Source: Pseudocalidococcus sp964653145 | GTDB taxonomy: Bacteria > Cyanobacteriota > Cyanobacteriia > Thermosynechococcales > Thermosynechococcaceae | DNA length: 64,000 nucleotides | Assembly: GCA_964653145.1 (NCBI GenBank) | Contig: CAZZCG010000002.1 | Span: 186,001 to 250,000, forward strand | Direction: 5' to 3' | Shown: positions 25,242-33,592 of the stretch, piece by piece | Layout of the letters: every line of letters begins with the position of its first letter | How positions within the stretch are numbered: position 1 is the first letter of the stretch | Notes under the pieces: generated by a model | What the model was told of the DNA's origin: nothing | Database searches by the model: none | Seen by the model: only the letters and a program-made list of their open reading frames with translations | Made by a program: the position numbers and the translations under genes

Positions 25242-26051
25242 TTAATTACTCAAAAACTGCTGTGAGATGACATCTTGGCAATAGTTCTGGACGAATTTAG
25301 TAATCTCTGCACGCAAGTGACCATAGGCAGGGGCAAAGGGTGGGGCCTGGGCAGATAACCCTAACAAATCTGCTGTGACTAAGACTTGCCCATCACAATT
25401 GGGGCCAGCGCCGATGCCGATGGTGGGTACTTTAAGCTTCGAGGTGATAGTGTGAGCCAACTCCCCTGGAATATGCTCCAAAATCACGGCAAACACCCCA
25501 GCCGCTTCCAGGGCAAGGGCCTCCTCTAAAATCCGGGCAGCGGCTTCTGGAGATTGTCCCTGTTGGCGAAAGGAACCCAATTGATGGATAGATTGCGGCG
25601 TTAACCCCACATGGCCCAACACCGGAATCCCGACTTCCACTAGGCACTCTACCGCCCGGATTGCACTTCCATAGGCCCCCTCTAGTTTCACGGCTTGGAC
25701 CCCGGCCTCTTGCAGCAACCGTCCAGCAGATTGCAGGGCCTGGTCTGGGCTAGCTTGGTAACTTAAACAGGGTAAATCAGCCACAAGAAGGGCCCGCTTG
25801 ACTCCCCGGCGCACGGCCTGAGTATGGTGCACCATTTGATCGAGGGTCACGGGCAGGGTCGTTGGATGCCCCAGGGCCACCATCCCTAAGGAGTCCCCAA
25901 CTAAAATCACGTCCACCCCGGCCTGGTCTAATATTTCCGCAAATAAGAAATCCCAGGCCGTCAACATCGTGATTGGGCGACCCTGTAATTTCCACTGTTG
26001 CAGTTGGGGAATTGTAATTGGGCGATTGTGTTTGGGAACAATCGGGGTCAT
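25242..26051 (-). CDS. panB: 3-methyl-2-oxobutanoate hydroxymethyltransferase
   Basis: First step of pantothenate synthesis: transfers a hydroxymethyl group from methylene-THF to ketoisovalerate. Motifs ITMLTAWDFLFAEILDQAG, ILVGDSLGMVALGH (metal ligands), AVKLEGAYG and VLGHVGLTPQSIHQLGSF are characteristic, as is the late IGIGAGPNCDGQVLV. I favour the ATG at 26051 (MTPIVPKHN), with AAGGA about ten bases upstream, over a GTG seven codons earlier. It gives 269 residues. panC is not adjacent. Confidence 0.95.
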   Translation of the reverse strand: MTPIVPKHNRPITIPQLQQWKLQGRPITMLTAWDFLFAEILDQAGVDVILVGDSLGMVALGHPTTLPVTLDQMVHHTQAVRRGVKRALLVADLPCLSYQASPDQALQSAGRLLQEAGVQAVKLEGAYGSAIRAVECLVEVGIPVLGHVGLTPQSIHQLGSFRQQGQSPEAAARILEEALALEAAGVFAVILEHIPGELAHTITSKLKVPTIGIGAGPNCDGQVLVTADLLGLSAQAPPFAPAYGHLRAEITKFVQNYCQDVISQQFLSN

Positions 26052-26473
26052 GGGAGCGTTGTCCTTACCCACAAAGGGGATGAATCTTCTGGATCCTACT
26101 GGATTTCCTCTGCGACCTGCCCCTTAGCCTCTTGTGAATGTCGCAAATTTTGTTGGTTTAATTGCCCTGACAAACTCCACCACCATGATCTGCCCTCAGT
26201 CAAGGGGTTGAAGAAGCATTGAAGAAAAAGACCGTCAGTCCTTAAGAAACCGGGAAGCTGACGATCTGAAAAATGGGCATAGGGATAAGCAGTTGGGGAA
26301 AGGCCCTTGCGATGGCATGATATTTAGGTAATGCACTTGTCCCGTTGAGGCTAAGACTAGTCAGGCAGGGTGGCATCTGTGGCTGGCCTTGACTAATCTG
26401 GTATCGTCCTCACTCCGGGATGCACTTGACCCCAACTGCTGAGAATGCACATCACATAATTGCACGGAGAACT
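26052..26473. other. Intergenic region between panB and psbV
   Basis: About 420 bases between the divergent panB and psbV starts. It must hold both promoters, but I cannot point to a convincing -35/-10 pair. Short open frames here look random. The psbV ribosome-binding site GGAGA lies at 26466-26470. I see no RNA motif. Confidence 0.5.
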
Positions 26474-26965
26474 ATGCTGAGACGATGCTTTTGGCTGGCG
26501 GCGGCCCTGGTCCTCGGTACCTGGCAACTGTTGACGGGAACTGCTGTAGCGGCTGAATTAACCCCCGATGTTTTGACTGTTCCTTTTGATAGTCAAGGTA
26601 AAACCATTACCCTCACAAAACAACAGTACGACGAGGGACAACGCCTGTTTAACTACGCCTGTGCCTCCTGCCATGTGGGCGGTGTCACAAAAACCAATCC
26701 AAGCTTAGATCTGGCAACAGAAACCTTAGCCCTGGCTACTCCCCCCCGTGACAGTATTGTTGGCCTGGTGGACTACATGAAAGATCCAACTACCTATGAT
26801 GGGGAAGAGTCGATTGCGGAAGTGCATCCGAGCCTGAAGAGTGCTGATATTTTTCCAAAAATGCGTAATCTCACTGATACCGATCTCGCCGATATTGCTG
26901 GTCATATCTTGGTGGCTCCAAAAATTCTTGGTGAAAAATGGGGCGGTGGCAAGGTTTATTACTAG
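26474..26965 (+). CDS. psbV: Photosystem II cytochrome c550 (PsbV)
   Basis: Extrinsic lumenal subunit that stabilises the oxygen-evolving Mn cluster. The ATG at 26474 gives MLRRCFWLAAALVLGTWQ, a signal peptide ending AVAAELTP; GGAGA precedes the ATG, so the longer frame from 26420 is not used. The mature part has the haem site CASCHVGG (CxxCH), then TETLALATPPRD and ending ILGEKWGGGKVYY, all standard PsbV. The distal His haem ligand of PsbV is expected in EVHPSL. psbV2 follows after 13 bases on the same strand. Confidence 0.98.
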   Translation: MLRRCFWLAAALVLGTWQLLTGTAVAAELTPDVLTVPFDSQGKTITLTKQQYDEGQRLFNYACASCHVGGVTKTNPSLDLATETLALATPPRDSIVGLVDYMKDPTTYDGEESIAEVHPSLKSADIFPKMRNLTDTDLADIAGHILVAPKILGEKWGGGKVYY

Positions 26966-26978
26966 GCATGTCAGCTTA

Positions 26979-27515
26979 ATGAAAACACAACGGCATTCTC
27001 TCCTCACATCGGTCAACTTAGGAGCATCACTCTGGGTTGGCCTGGTATTAGCTCTCTTGATTAACTTGGGTTGGCAGAATCCGGCCTGGGCTGCGGGTAT
27101 TGATGGCTATGTGTCTCAATATCTCAAGGCTAGTCAGCCAGTCAGTCTAGCGGCGGATGAACAAGGAGCAACTCGCGAGTTTACGCCATCGGAATTAACA
27201 ATTGGTAAGCGACTGTTTGAGGAAAATTGCAAAAACTGTCACGTAGGTGGGGCAACACTGCCAAATCCCCTGGTTTCTTTATCTTTAAAAGATTTACAGG
27301 GAGCTCAACCACCTCGGGATAACATTGCCAGTTTAGTTGCCTTTCAGCGTTTACCGATGACCTACGACGGTTCGGAAGAAAGTTATTGGTGTCGAGAAGT
27401 GCCAGAAAATTGGCTGACGACCGCGGAATTGGAGCAATTAGCGGCATTTGTTCTCCGAGCAGCGGCAGTAGCTCCGGGCTGGGGTACCGAAACCTTTGCG
27501 GATTCAGCTCCTTAA
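26979..27515 (+). CDS. psbV2: Cytochrome c550-like protein PsbV2
   Basis: A paralogue of PsbV found in few cyanobacteria and best known from Thermosynechococcus. The ATG at 26979 opens a 178-residue precursor with a signal peptide ending NPAWAAGID. The haem site is ENCKNCHVGG. Where PsbV has its second axial His (EVHPSL), this protein has YDGSEESYWCREVPENW, with a Cys near the ligand position; T. elongatus PsbV2 is reported to use His/Cys haem ligation. The C-terminal GGGKVYY tail of PsbV is absent. It is 13 bases after psbV and is likely co-transcribed. Its function is unsettled; a low-potential electron carrier or a partial PsbV substitute have been proposed. Confidence 0.9.
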   Translation: MKTQRHSLLTSVNLGASLWVGLVLALLINLGWQNPAWAAGIDGYVSQYLKASQPVSLAADEQGATREFTPSELTIGKRLFEENCKNCHVGGATLPNPLVSLSLKDLQGAQPPRDNIASLVAFQRLPMTYDGSEESYWCREVPENWLTTAELEQLAAFVLRAAAVAPGWGTETFADSAP

Positions 27516-27674
27516 CCCATCCAAGGCAAGAAAATTTGCTAAACTTGCCCATGGTGGTTTGGGCGATGGCTTGGGGAACTAGCTTGGTTTTAGAGATGCC
27601 CATTTAACTAATGACCACTTTTTTTGATTTAACACTTGACCTTACGACTCTGAATTCTGACGAGGAGAACCATT

Positions 27675-28013
27675 GTGAAGAACGTATTAACTGTCTTATC
27701 GCTTGCCTTCGTAGCTTTAACCCTGTGGCTAAGTGGCCCTGTGCTGGCAGCTGATCTAGCCGATGGAGCAAAAGTTTTTAGTGCCAACTGTGCAGCTTGT
27801 CACATGGGTGGCGGAAATGTTGTTATGGCCAACAAAACCCTTAAGAAAGAGGCCTTGGAACAGTTTGGCATGAACTCCCCTGATGCCATCATGTATCAAG
27901 TCCAGAACGGTAAGAATGCCATGCCAGCCTTTGGTGGGCGTTTAAGCGATGCACAAATTGAAAATGTCGCAGCCTACGTCCTGGATCAATCTGAGAAAAA
28001 TTGGGCTGGCTAG
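27675..28013 (+). CDS. petJ: Cytochrome c6
   Basis: Soluble lumenal electron carrier from cytochrome b6f to photosystem I or cytochrome oxidase, interchangeable with plastocyanin. The GTG at 27675 is the start, with GAGGAG eight bases upstream. A signal peptide ends GPVLAADLADG. The haem motif is ANCAACHMGGGN, the axial Met lies in NAMPAFGGRL, and the end ENVAAYVLDQSEKNW is typical. Three c-type cytochromes thus lie in a row. A hairpin terminator follows 60 bases after the stop. Confidence 0.97.
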   Translation: MKNVLTVLSLAFVALTLWLSGPVLAADLADGAKVFSANCAACHMGGGNVVMANKTLKKEALEQFGMNSPDAIMYQVQNGKNAMPAFGGRLSDAQIENVAAYVLDQSEKNWAG

Positions 28014-28073
28014 AGCGATCGATTGCCCTCTGGAAACTATCCAGCAAATAATTAATGCTTAAAAATAACAGAC

Positions 28074-28096
28074 ACCCTCGTCCACGGGGGTTTTTT
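28074..28096 (+). terminator. Rho-independent terminator after petJ
   Basis: A stem CCCTCG/CGGGGG with a four-base loop TCCA is followed at once by TTTTTT. It lies 60 bases past the petJ stop and before dcd, so it should end the psbV/petJ region transcripts. Confidence 0.8.
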
Positions 28097-28164
28097 ATTG
28101 CTCGAAAATGCCCTATAGAATTAGGGAGCAGTTTGCAAAGCCCCTTAGCCAAAGTAGTTGCTTC

Positions 28165-28761
28165 ATGATTAAGAATGATCGCTGGATTATTGAACAAGCC
28201 CGTTTGGGGATGATTTCCCCCTTTGAGCCAGCCCAAGTCCGCAAAGTTGAGCAGAATGAAACCTCAGTACCAGTCATTAGTTATGGGGTTTCCAGCTATG
28301 GCTACGACATCCGCCTGTCCCCGGTAGAAATGCTTGTCTTTAAACATATTCCAGGAACTGTGGTTAACCCCAAAAATTTTAATCCCGGCAACCTTGAACC
28401 TGTAGCATTGCAAACCGATGAGTATGGTAGCTACTTTATTATTCCGGCAAATTCCTATGGTCTGGGGGTGAGTTTGGAGGCAATTCAGATGCCTGCCAAT
28501 GTCACGGCAATTTGTTTAGGAAAGAGCACCTATGCCCGGGTTGGATTGATTGTCAACATTACGCCCCTTGAGGCGGGTTGGACTGGGGCCGGCATTACTT
28601 TGGAGTTTTCCAATGCCTCCAGTGCCGATTGCCGGGTGTATGCCAATGAAGGAGTGGCTCAGCTTCTATTTTTTGAGGGAGAACCCTGTCAAACAACCTA
28701 TGCGGATCGCCAGGGAAAATATCAAAATCAGTCCAGTAAAGTCACCTTGGCCAAAGTTTAA
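28165..28761 (+). CDS. dcd: dCTP deaminase
   Basis: Converts dCTP to dUTP for thymidylate synthesis. The ATG at 28165 gives MIKNDRWIIEQARLGMISPF, the usual family start, 198 residues; the frame stays open upstream to 28108. Motifs are SSYGYDIRLS, LGKSTYARVGLIVNITPLEAGWTG (catalytic Glu in PLEAGW) and TLEFSN. Homotrimer expected. tadA follows 15 bases later. Confidence 0.95.
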   Translation: MIKNDRWIIEQARLGMISPFEPAQVRKVEQNETSVPVISYGVSSYGYDIRLSPVEMLVFKHIPGTVVNPKNFNPGNLEPVALQTDEYGSYFIIPANSYGLGVSLEAIQMPANVTAICLGKSTYARVGLIVNITPLEAGWTGAGITLEFSNASSADCRVYANEGVAQLLFFEGEPCQTTYADRQGKYQNQSSKVTLAKV

Positions 28762-28776
28762 TTCCAGGCCCCAGCG

Positions 28777-29262
28777 ATGCAGACTCAATCCCATGAGTTT
28801 TGGATGTCTCAAGCCTTGGAATTGGCTGCGGTGGCTGGACAGGCTGGGGAAGTTCCTGTTGCAGCGATCATCATTAACGCTGAAGGTAAGTTGATAGCAA
28901 CTGGCCAAAACCGCCGCGAACGGGATCAGGACCCAACGGCCCATGCGGAAGTTGTGGCATTACGCCAGGCCGGGACTGTGCAAGGCACTTGGTACTTAAC
29001 AGACTGCACCCTTTACGTCACCCTAGAGCCCTGTCCAATGTGTGCTGGGGCAATTCTGCAGGGGCGGATTAAAACCTTGGTCTTTGGGACAGCGGATCCA
29101 AAGGCAGGAGCCATGGGATCAGTCATTAATATTCCTGAGAGTCCGGCAGCCTACCATCGGATTGAGGTGATTGGGGGTGTTCTTGCTGAATTGTGTCGGC
29201 AACAACTCCAGGCCTGGTTTCAAGCCCACCGTCGGCAAACCAAGGCGCAATCCCGGCTGTAG
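28777..29262 (+). CDS. tadA: tRNA-specific adenosine deaminase TadA
   Basis: Makes inosine at the wobble position of tRNA-Arg(ACG). The zinc and catalytic motifs are HAEVVALRQ (HAE) and LEPCPMCAGAIL (PCxxC); the region DPKAGAMGSV is also typical. The end, RIEVIGGVLAELCRQQLQAWF, is the normal TadA C-terminus, so its full length is real. The last 137 bases overlap the antisense end of folK. Confidence 0.95.
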   Translation: MQTQSHEFWMSQALELAAVAGQAGEVPVAAIIINAEGKLIATGQNRRERDQDPTAHAEVVALRQAGTVQGTWYLTDCTLYVTLEPCPMCAGAILQGRIKTLVFGTADPKAGAMGSVINIPESPAAYHRIEVIGGVLAELCRQQLQAWFQAHRRQTKAQSRL

Positions 29263-29722
29263 GAACCTGAGCCAACAGCGATTGAAAGGAAATCTGAGTC
29301 ACTGGATCCACGCCATTGGGTTCCAGATCAACCAGGGGGACTAGGACAAAAGCTCGCTCACGAAACCGAGGATGGGGCAGGGTCAGAATAGGGCTGCTCA
29401 GTTGCAGATCACCGTAGAGAATCAGGTCTAAATCTAAGGTTCTCGGCCCCCAGTGTTGAGATCGTTGTCGGTTTGCCTGGTGTTCCAAATTTTGACAAAC
29501 CGCCAGAAGCTCAAAGGGATCTAGGGCGGTGGCAATGCGGACACAGCCATTGAGGTAGTCCGGTTGAGGTGGGCCGACGGGCTGAGTGCGATACCAGGGA
29601 GAAACCTTAAGGACTTTGATGCCCAATTGCCTTTGGAGCCGCTCTAGGGTCTGGCTGACTATGCCCCAGGAATCTCCCAGGTTACTGCCAAGGGCAATAA
29701 TCGCATGGACACAATCCCCCAT
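29126..29722 (-). CDS. folK: 6-hydroxymethyl-dihydropterin pyrophosphokinase
   Basis: Transfers pyrophosphate from ATP to hydroxymethyl-dihydropterin in folate synthesis. Motifs IIALGSNLGDS, SPWYRTQPVGPPQPDYLNG, WGPRTLDLDLILYGD and LPHPRFRERAFVLVPLVDLEP are diagnostic. The domain ends near residue 155. The remaining 40 or so residues (from about APWFADGG on) are coded antisense to the 3' end of tadA and do not resemble the usual FolK end; they probably arose by loss of the ancestral stop. Confidence 0.93.
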   Translation of the reverse strand: MGDCVHAIIALGSNLGDSWGIVSQTLERLQRQLGIKVLKVSPWYRTQPVGPPQPDYLNGCVRIATALDPFELLAVCQNLEHQANRQRSQHWGPRTLDLDLILYGDLQLSSPILTLPHPRFRERAFVLVPLVDLEPNGVDPVTQISFQSLLAQVPTAGIAPWFADGGLETRPGVVADTIQQEHPQSPQSDGRLPDSQEY

Positions 29723-29840
29723 CTAAAGAGAATCACCCCGCAGGATATACTATTACCTAGATTAATGGTTCAGCGTGGCTCTACAGCCCAACTTTAGTCA
29801 GTCAGCTTTAATTATCCCTTAGTACTTTAATTTTGCTGTT

Positions 29841-30704
29841 GTGAGTTTACAGCCACTTTTTAATTCCCCTTGCCCGGTGATTGGGGTAGTTCACCTGTTG
29901 CCGTTGCCGACCTCACCACGCTGGGGGGGAAATTTAAAAGTAGTCATGGATCGAGCTGAACAGGAAGCCACGGCTTTGGCTGCGGGTGGTGTCGATGGCA
30001 TCATTGTCGAAAACTTTTTTGATGCGCCGTTTACGAAAGAACGTGTGGATCCCGCCGTGGTCAGTGCAATGACATTGGTGATTGAGCGGATTAAAAACCT
30101 GGTAACCGTCCCTCTGGGGGTGAATGTTCTCCGAAATGATGCCCACAGTGGCCTGGGAATTGCCGCCTGTACCGGTTGCCAGTTTATTCGGGTGAATGTT
30201 TTGACCGGGGTCATGGCGACGGATCAAGGCTTAATTGAAGGCCAGGCCCATCAGTTGCTTCGTTATCGCCGGGAGTTGGGACAGGATATTAAAATCGTCG
30301 CCGATGTCCTAGTCAAACACGCTCGTCCCTTGGGCAGCCCGAACTTAACGACGGCGGTGAGTGACACAATTCAACGGGGCCTGGCCGATGGGGTGATTTT
30401 GTCCGGTTGGGCAACAGGCAGTCCCCCGAGTCAGGAGGATTTAGAACTCGCCAAGGATGCCGCCAATGATATCCCGGTTTGGATTGGCAGTGGTGCCACC
30501 TGGGAAAACATTCCAGATTTAATCCGTTTTGCCAATGGGGTAATCGTGGCCAGTTCTTTGAAACGGCAAGGAAAGATTGAGCAGCCCATTGATCCGATTC
30601 GGGTCAGTCGCTTTGTCGCAGCCCTACGGCGAGCAACTTCTACAGAAACCAAGGAAGCCAATAAACCTTCAACGGTTCCGGCTGTGTCACCCTTACCCCG
30701 CTAG
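29841..30704 (+). CDS. btpA: BtpA family protein, photosystem I accumulation factor
   Basis: BtpA is a thylakoid-associated protein needed to stabilise photosystem I reaction-centre proteins in Synechocystis. It has a TIM-barrel-like fold: PVIGVVHLLPLPTSPRWGG, GVDGIIVENFFDAPFTKE, VPLGVNVLRNDAHSGLGIA, DGVILSGWATG and IWIGSGAT-like VWIGSGATWEN. The GTG at 29841 starts a 287-residue protein. The Ser/Thr-rich tail ends overlapping holB by 12 bases. Confidence 0.93.
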   Translation: MSLQPLFNSPCPVIGVVHLLPLPTSPRWGGNLKVVMDRAEQEATALAAGGVDGIIVENFFDAPFTKERVDPAVVSAMTLVIERIKNLVTVPLGVNVLRNDAHSGLGIAACTGCQFIRVNVLTGVMATDQGLIEGQAHQLLRYRRELGQDIKIVADVLVKHARPLGSPNLTTAVSDTIQRGLADGVILSGWATGSPPSQEDLELAKDAANDIPVWIGSGATWENIPDLIRFANGVIVASSLKRQGKIEQPIDPIRVSRFVAALRRATSTETKEANKPSTVPAVSPLPR

Positions 30705-31658
30705 TATCCTCGTCGAGGTGTTTCCTGCTTGGCATAGGTCCAAAAGGGCTACTTCCCAGGCCAGGCGGGGTTGAACATAATTTCTCAGATGTTGCCGCGT
30801 TGACTCCAAAACCTGTAGGGGATAAAGGTGTCGGGATTGGTGCCAAAATTGCTGCTGCATCAAGTCCAAAAGCCAAATTTGACTATCCACATCCAAGTCC
30901 TGGCTTATGGTGCGGGCTAGTTCCAGGCTAGTATGCACTGCGAGGGGTGGGGTTAGGGTCAGGCAGGTTTGCCGCAGTTCTGAGGGAATGGTTTGCCACT
31001 GCTGCCAATGGCGAAGGGCCGCCCCTGGACTTCCCGCTGCTAGTTCAATCAACAGGGGAATCTCTAAGATTTCAGAGGCCCCAGTTTGGGTTAAGACCTG
31101 GGCGACCTGGGCCTGGGTTAAGCGATAAAAAGGGATACGCTGACAACGGGAAACAAGGGTCGGCAATAGGTCAGACTCCCGGGGGGCAATCAAAATAATC
31201 GTAGCCAGGCCAGGTTCCTCCAGGGTTTTTAAAAGCCCATTGGCCGCTGCTTCTGCCATGGTTTCTGCCTGATCAATGACAACGACAGAGCGGGGGGCTG
31301 TTAAGGGGGGGCGACTGAGAAACCGACTAACTTGGCGGATTTGCTCCAAACGAATCTGGGGTCGGGTACGGGGCAGAGCCTGTCCTTGGGCCTGGAGTTC
31401 AGTGGCCGTCAACAGTTTCGTGTTTTGTAGGTAGGTCGGTTCCAGCCAGAGTAAATCCGGGTGATTCTCTAAGGATTGGGTTCGGGCTCCCAGTAAACAC
31501 CGGATGAATTGACGGGCCGTTAAGGCACGACCAACCCCCGACGGCCCAACAAAGAAATAGGCAGGGGGCAGTCGTTGTTGAACTAAGGCCTGGGTAAGGA
31601 GTTCGCAGGCTGCTGTTTGCCCAACAATGAGGCTGAAATCTGGGGATACCAATGACAT
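30693..31658 (-). CDS. holB: DNA polymerase III subunit delta prime
   Basis: Clamp-loader subunit. It shows the AAA+ layout: FFVGPSGVGRALTARQFI at the P-loop, VVVIDQAETMAEAAANGLLKTLEEP and the sensor-1 LVSRCQRIPF. The P-loop has GRAL in place of GKT/S, so it probably does not hydrolyse ATP, as known for delta prime in several bacteria. I choose the ATG at 31658 (MSLVSPDFSLIVGQ), 321 residues. Its start lies 76 bases inside the end of tmk, so the two are probably translationally coupled. Confidence 0.9.
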   Translation of the reverse strand: MSLVSPDFSLIVGQTAACELLTQALVQQRLPPAYFFVGPSGVGRALTARQFIRCLLGARTQSLENHPDLLWLEPTYLQNTKLLTATELQAQGQALPRTRPQIRLEQIRQVSRFLSRPPLTAPRSVVVIDQAETMAEAAANGLLKTLEEPGLATIILIAPRESDLLPTLVSRCQRIPFYRLTQAQVAQVLTQTGASEILEIPLLIELAAGSPGAALRHWQQWQTIPSELRQTCLTLTPPLAVHTSLELARTISQDLDVDSQIWLLDLMQQQFWHQSRHLYPLQVLESTRQHLRNYVQPRLAWEVALLDLCQAGNTSTRILAG

Positions 31659-32323
31659 AGGGCATCTCCTAACACCGATTGGATGGCTGCTGTTACGGTA
31701 GTCGGCTCGCAATTGGCATCAATCCGAACCCCCTGGGCTTGGATCACACGCTGGGCAAATCCCTGGTGCACCCGTTGATGAAACGCCAGAGTGGCCTGTT
31801 CCATGCGATCTTGATGGCCCGAGCGAATTTGAGCCCGGTTTAGGCCGGTGAGGGGATCGACATCAAACCAGAGGGTTAAATCCGGTTTTCGCCCCCCCGT
31901 AGCAATCTGAGCCAAGGTCTCGATCATCCCTAAGTCCAGGCCCCGTCCAAATCCCTGATAGGCCAAGGTTGAATCCGTAAACCGATCACACAGGACTAAA
32001 CCGCCGGCCTGGAGATGGGGCTCGATGCGCTCGGCGATGTGTTGGGCCCGATCCGCAGCATAAAGAAGAAGTTCACAGGTGGGGGCAATGGCAGCAGGGC
32101 TATGGAGCAAAAGATGCCGGAGTTTCTGGCCCAGCTCTGTACCGCCAGGTTCGCGGGTAACTAAAATCGGTGGTTGTAGGTTGGGTAATTGCGCCTGCAG
32201 GGCCTCAGCCCAGCCACAGTCTGTCAACCAGGCCAAGACTTCTCGTAATTGGGTTGTTTTACCGGCCCCTTCACCCCCTTCAAAGACGACAAATCGCCCA
32301 CACCCGGTTTGGGAATCGGTCAC
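31583..32323 (-). CDS. tmk: Thymidylate kinase
   Basis: Phosphorylates dTMP to dTDP. The P-loop is FVVFEGGEGAGKTTQL, followed by TREPGGTELGQKLR, ADRAQHI and the DRFTDSTLAYQGFGRG segment. The GTG at 32321-32323 is the start with GAGG upstream. Length 246 is a little above the usual 210-220: the extra is the C-terminal tail (about ALCHWYPQIS on) that overlaps holB. Confidence 0.94.
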   Translation of the reverse strand: MTDSQTGCGRFVVFEGGEGAGKTTQLREVLAWLTDCGWAEALQAQLPNLQPPILVTREPGGTELGQKLRHLLLHSPAAIAPTCELLLYAADRAQHIAERIEPHLQAGGLVLCDRFTDSTLAYQGFGRGLDLGMIETLAQIATGGRKPDLTLWFDVDPLTGLNRAQIRSGHQDRMEQATLAFHQRVHQGFAQRVIQAQGVRIDANCEPTTVTAAIQSVLGDALCHWYPQISASLLGKQQPANSLPRP

Positions 32324-32647
32324 CTTAACACCTCATGGTTCATTCCCCTTGATGATATAAGCATTTTTGCCAAAACAAAGATACTCCAAACTCTTATTAA
32401 TAGTGGGTTCCAGGACTTTGGGATTGAATGCATAGGCCTAATGACCATGCAGCCGGGCCTGGGAAGCAAACCGCAACGGGAAAAGCTATATCTATCGGCT
32501 TGCCCAATTCCCAGGAACTCAATCTCGGCCCTGAACATCTCTTTGGCATGGACGGGGAGCAAATCTTTAGGTTTTTTAAAGGTTGCTGCTCCATCCCATC
32601 CTGGACAAAGCGTTATCCTAGCCATGAACTAGTGGGTTTACAGAGTT
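32324..32647. other. Intergenic region between tmk and the deacetylase gene
   Basis: A 324-base gap between divergent genes. Open frames on both strands here are short and without recognisable motifs. It should contain the promoters of both genes; I see no clear -35/-10 pair, RNA or repeat. Confidence 0.5.
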
Positions 32648-33535
32648 ATGCGTCCATTTCGGCTCTGGTTGTTTGCTTTCCTCATGATTCTGGCCTTTAG
32701 TCTGAGCTTTTTGGGCCTGGTGGGGAACCCCTCGCGAGTCTTTTCACCCCAGGCCTGGAGGGCAGCTCCTGTTCATGCCGTGGAAGCAACCGGAACTAAG
32801 TTGGAGTTTCTGCCGCCAACGGAGTATCGGGGAAAGACCGTTTCCCAGGTAAAAATACCCTCTGGACAAAAACTAATTGCCTTAACCTTTGATGACGGTC
32901 CCTGGGGCAAAACAACCCAAGATGTCCTGAAAATTTTGGCGGATTCTAAGGTCAAGGCCACCTTTTTCTGGATTGGCTCGCATCTGCAGCGTTATCCGGA
33001 TGTGGGGCGCCAAGTGGTACAAGCGGGTCATGCCATTGCGAATCACACCTGGAGCCATGGCTACAAGCCGGTCAGTGAGGAGGTTGCAAAGTCAGAAATT
33101 GAAAACACTTCTTACCTGATTGCCAAAACCACGGGGGTACAAACGCGGTTGTTTCGTCCGCCGGGGGGGATTTTAGACAATGGCTTGGTGGCCTATGCTC
33201 AAAAGAAAACCTATGGGACGGTGATGTGGAACGTGGATCCCCAGGATACGGCCGCAAAAATTTCGGCGGATCAAATCACGCAACGGGTATTGTCCCAGGC
33301 CAAGGCGGGTGGAATTGTCCTCCTCCATGATGGCGGCGGCGATCGGCGGGCAACGGTGACAGCATTACCCACCATCATTCGCAAACTCCAGGCCCAGGGG
33401 TTTAAATTCGTCACTATCCCAGAACTGCTCCAGGCCTCCATCACCCGCGTACCCCCACCCCCACAACCAACTCCTGTCCCCAGCCCCGAAGTGCCAATGC
33501 CCGAAGTGCTAGAAACTTGGCCCAGCAGCTTTTAA
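32648..33535 (+). CDS. Exported polysaccharide (peptidoglycan) deacetylase
   Basis: NodB-family deacetylase of 295 residues with an N-terminal signal/anchor helix (LWLFAFLMILAFSLSFLGLVG). Catalytic motifs are ALTFDDGPWGKTT, NHTWSHGY (metal-binding His), RPPGGILDNG and GGIVLLHDGGGDRRATV. It is closely related to the deacetylase domain of the 18.1-20.6 kb fusion; many motif positions are identical. A Pro-rich tail (PPPPQPTPVPSPEVPMP) may span or bind the wall. It probably removes N-acetyl groups from peptidoglycan. Confidence 0.92.
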   Translation: MRPFRLWLFAFLMILAFSLSFLGLVGNPSRVFSPQAWRAAPVHAVEATGTKLEFLPPTEYRGKTVSQVKIPSGQKLIALTFDDGPWGKTTQDVLKILADSKVKATFFWIGSHLQRYPDVGRQVVQAGHAIANHTWSHGYKPVSEEVAKSEIENTSYLIAKTTGVQTRLFRPPGGILDNGLVAYAQKKTYGTVMWNVDPQDTAAKISADQITQRVLSQAKAGGIVLLHDGGGDRRATVTALPTIIRKLQAQGFKFVTIPELLQASITRVPPPPQPTPVPSPEVPMPEVLETWPSSF

Positions 33536-33592
33536 GTAACGCCAGGAGCAAACGTTAATCTGTTGAGGCCTGGAATGTCCTTAAAAAATCAC

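Noticed and set aside
26420..26473. Longer start for psbV (18 extra residues)
   Set aside because: GGAGA and the typical MLRR signal peptide start point to the ATG at 26474.
27181..27603. Open frame antisense to psbV2
   Set aside because: It has no motif and sits opposite a gene with a clear haem site and signal peptide.
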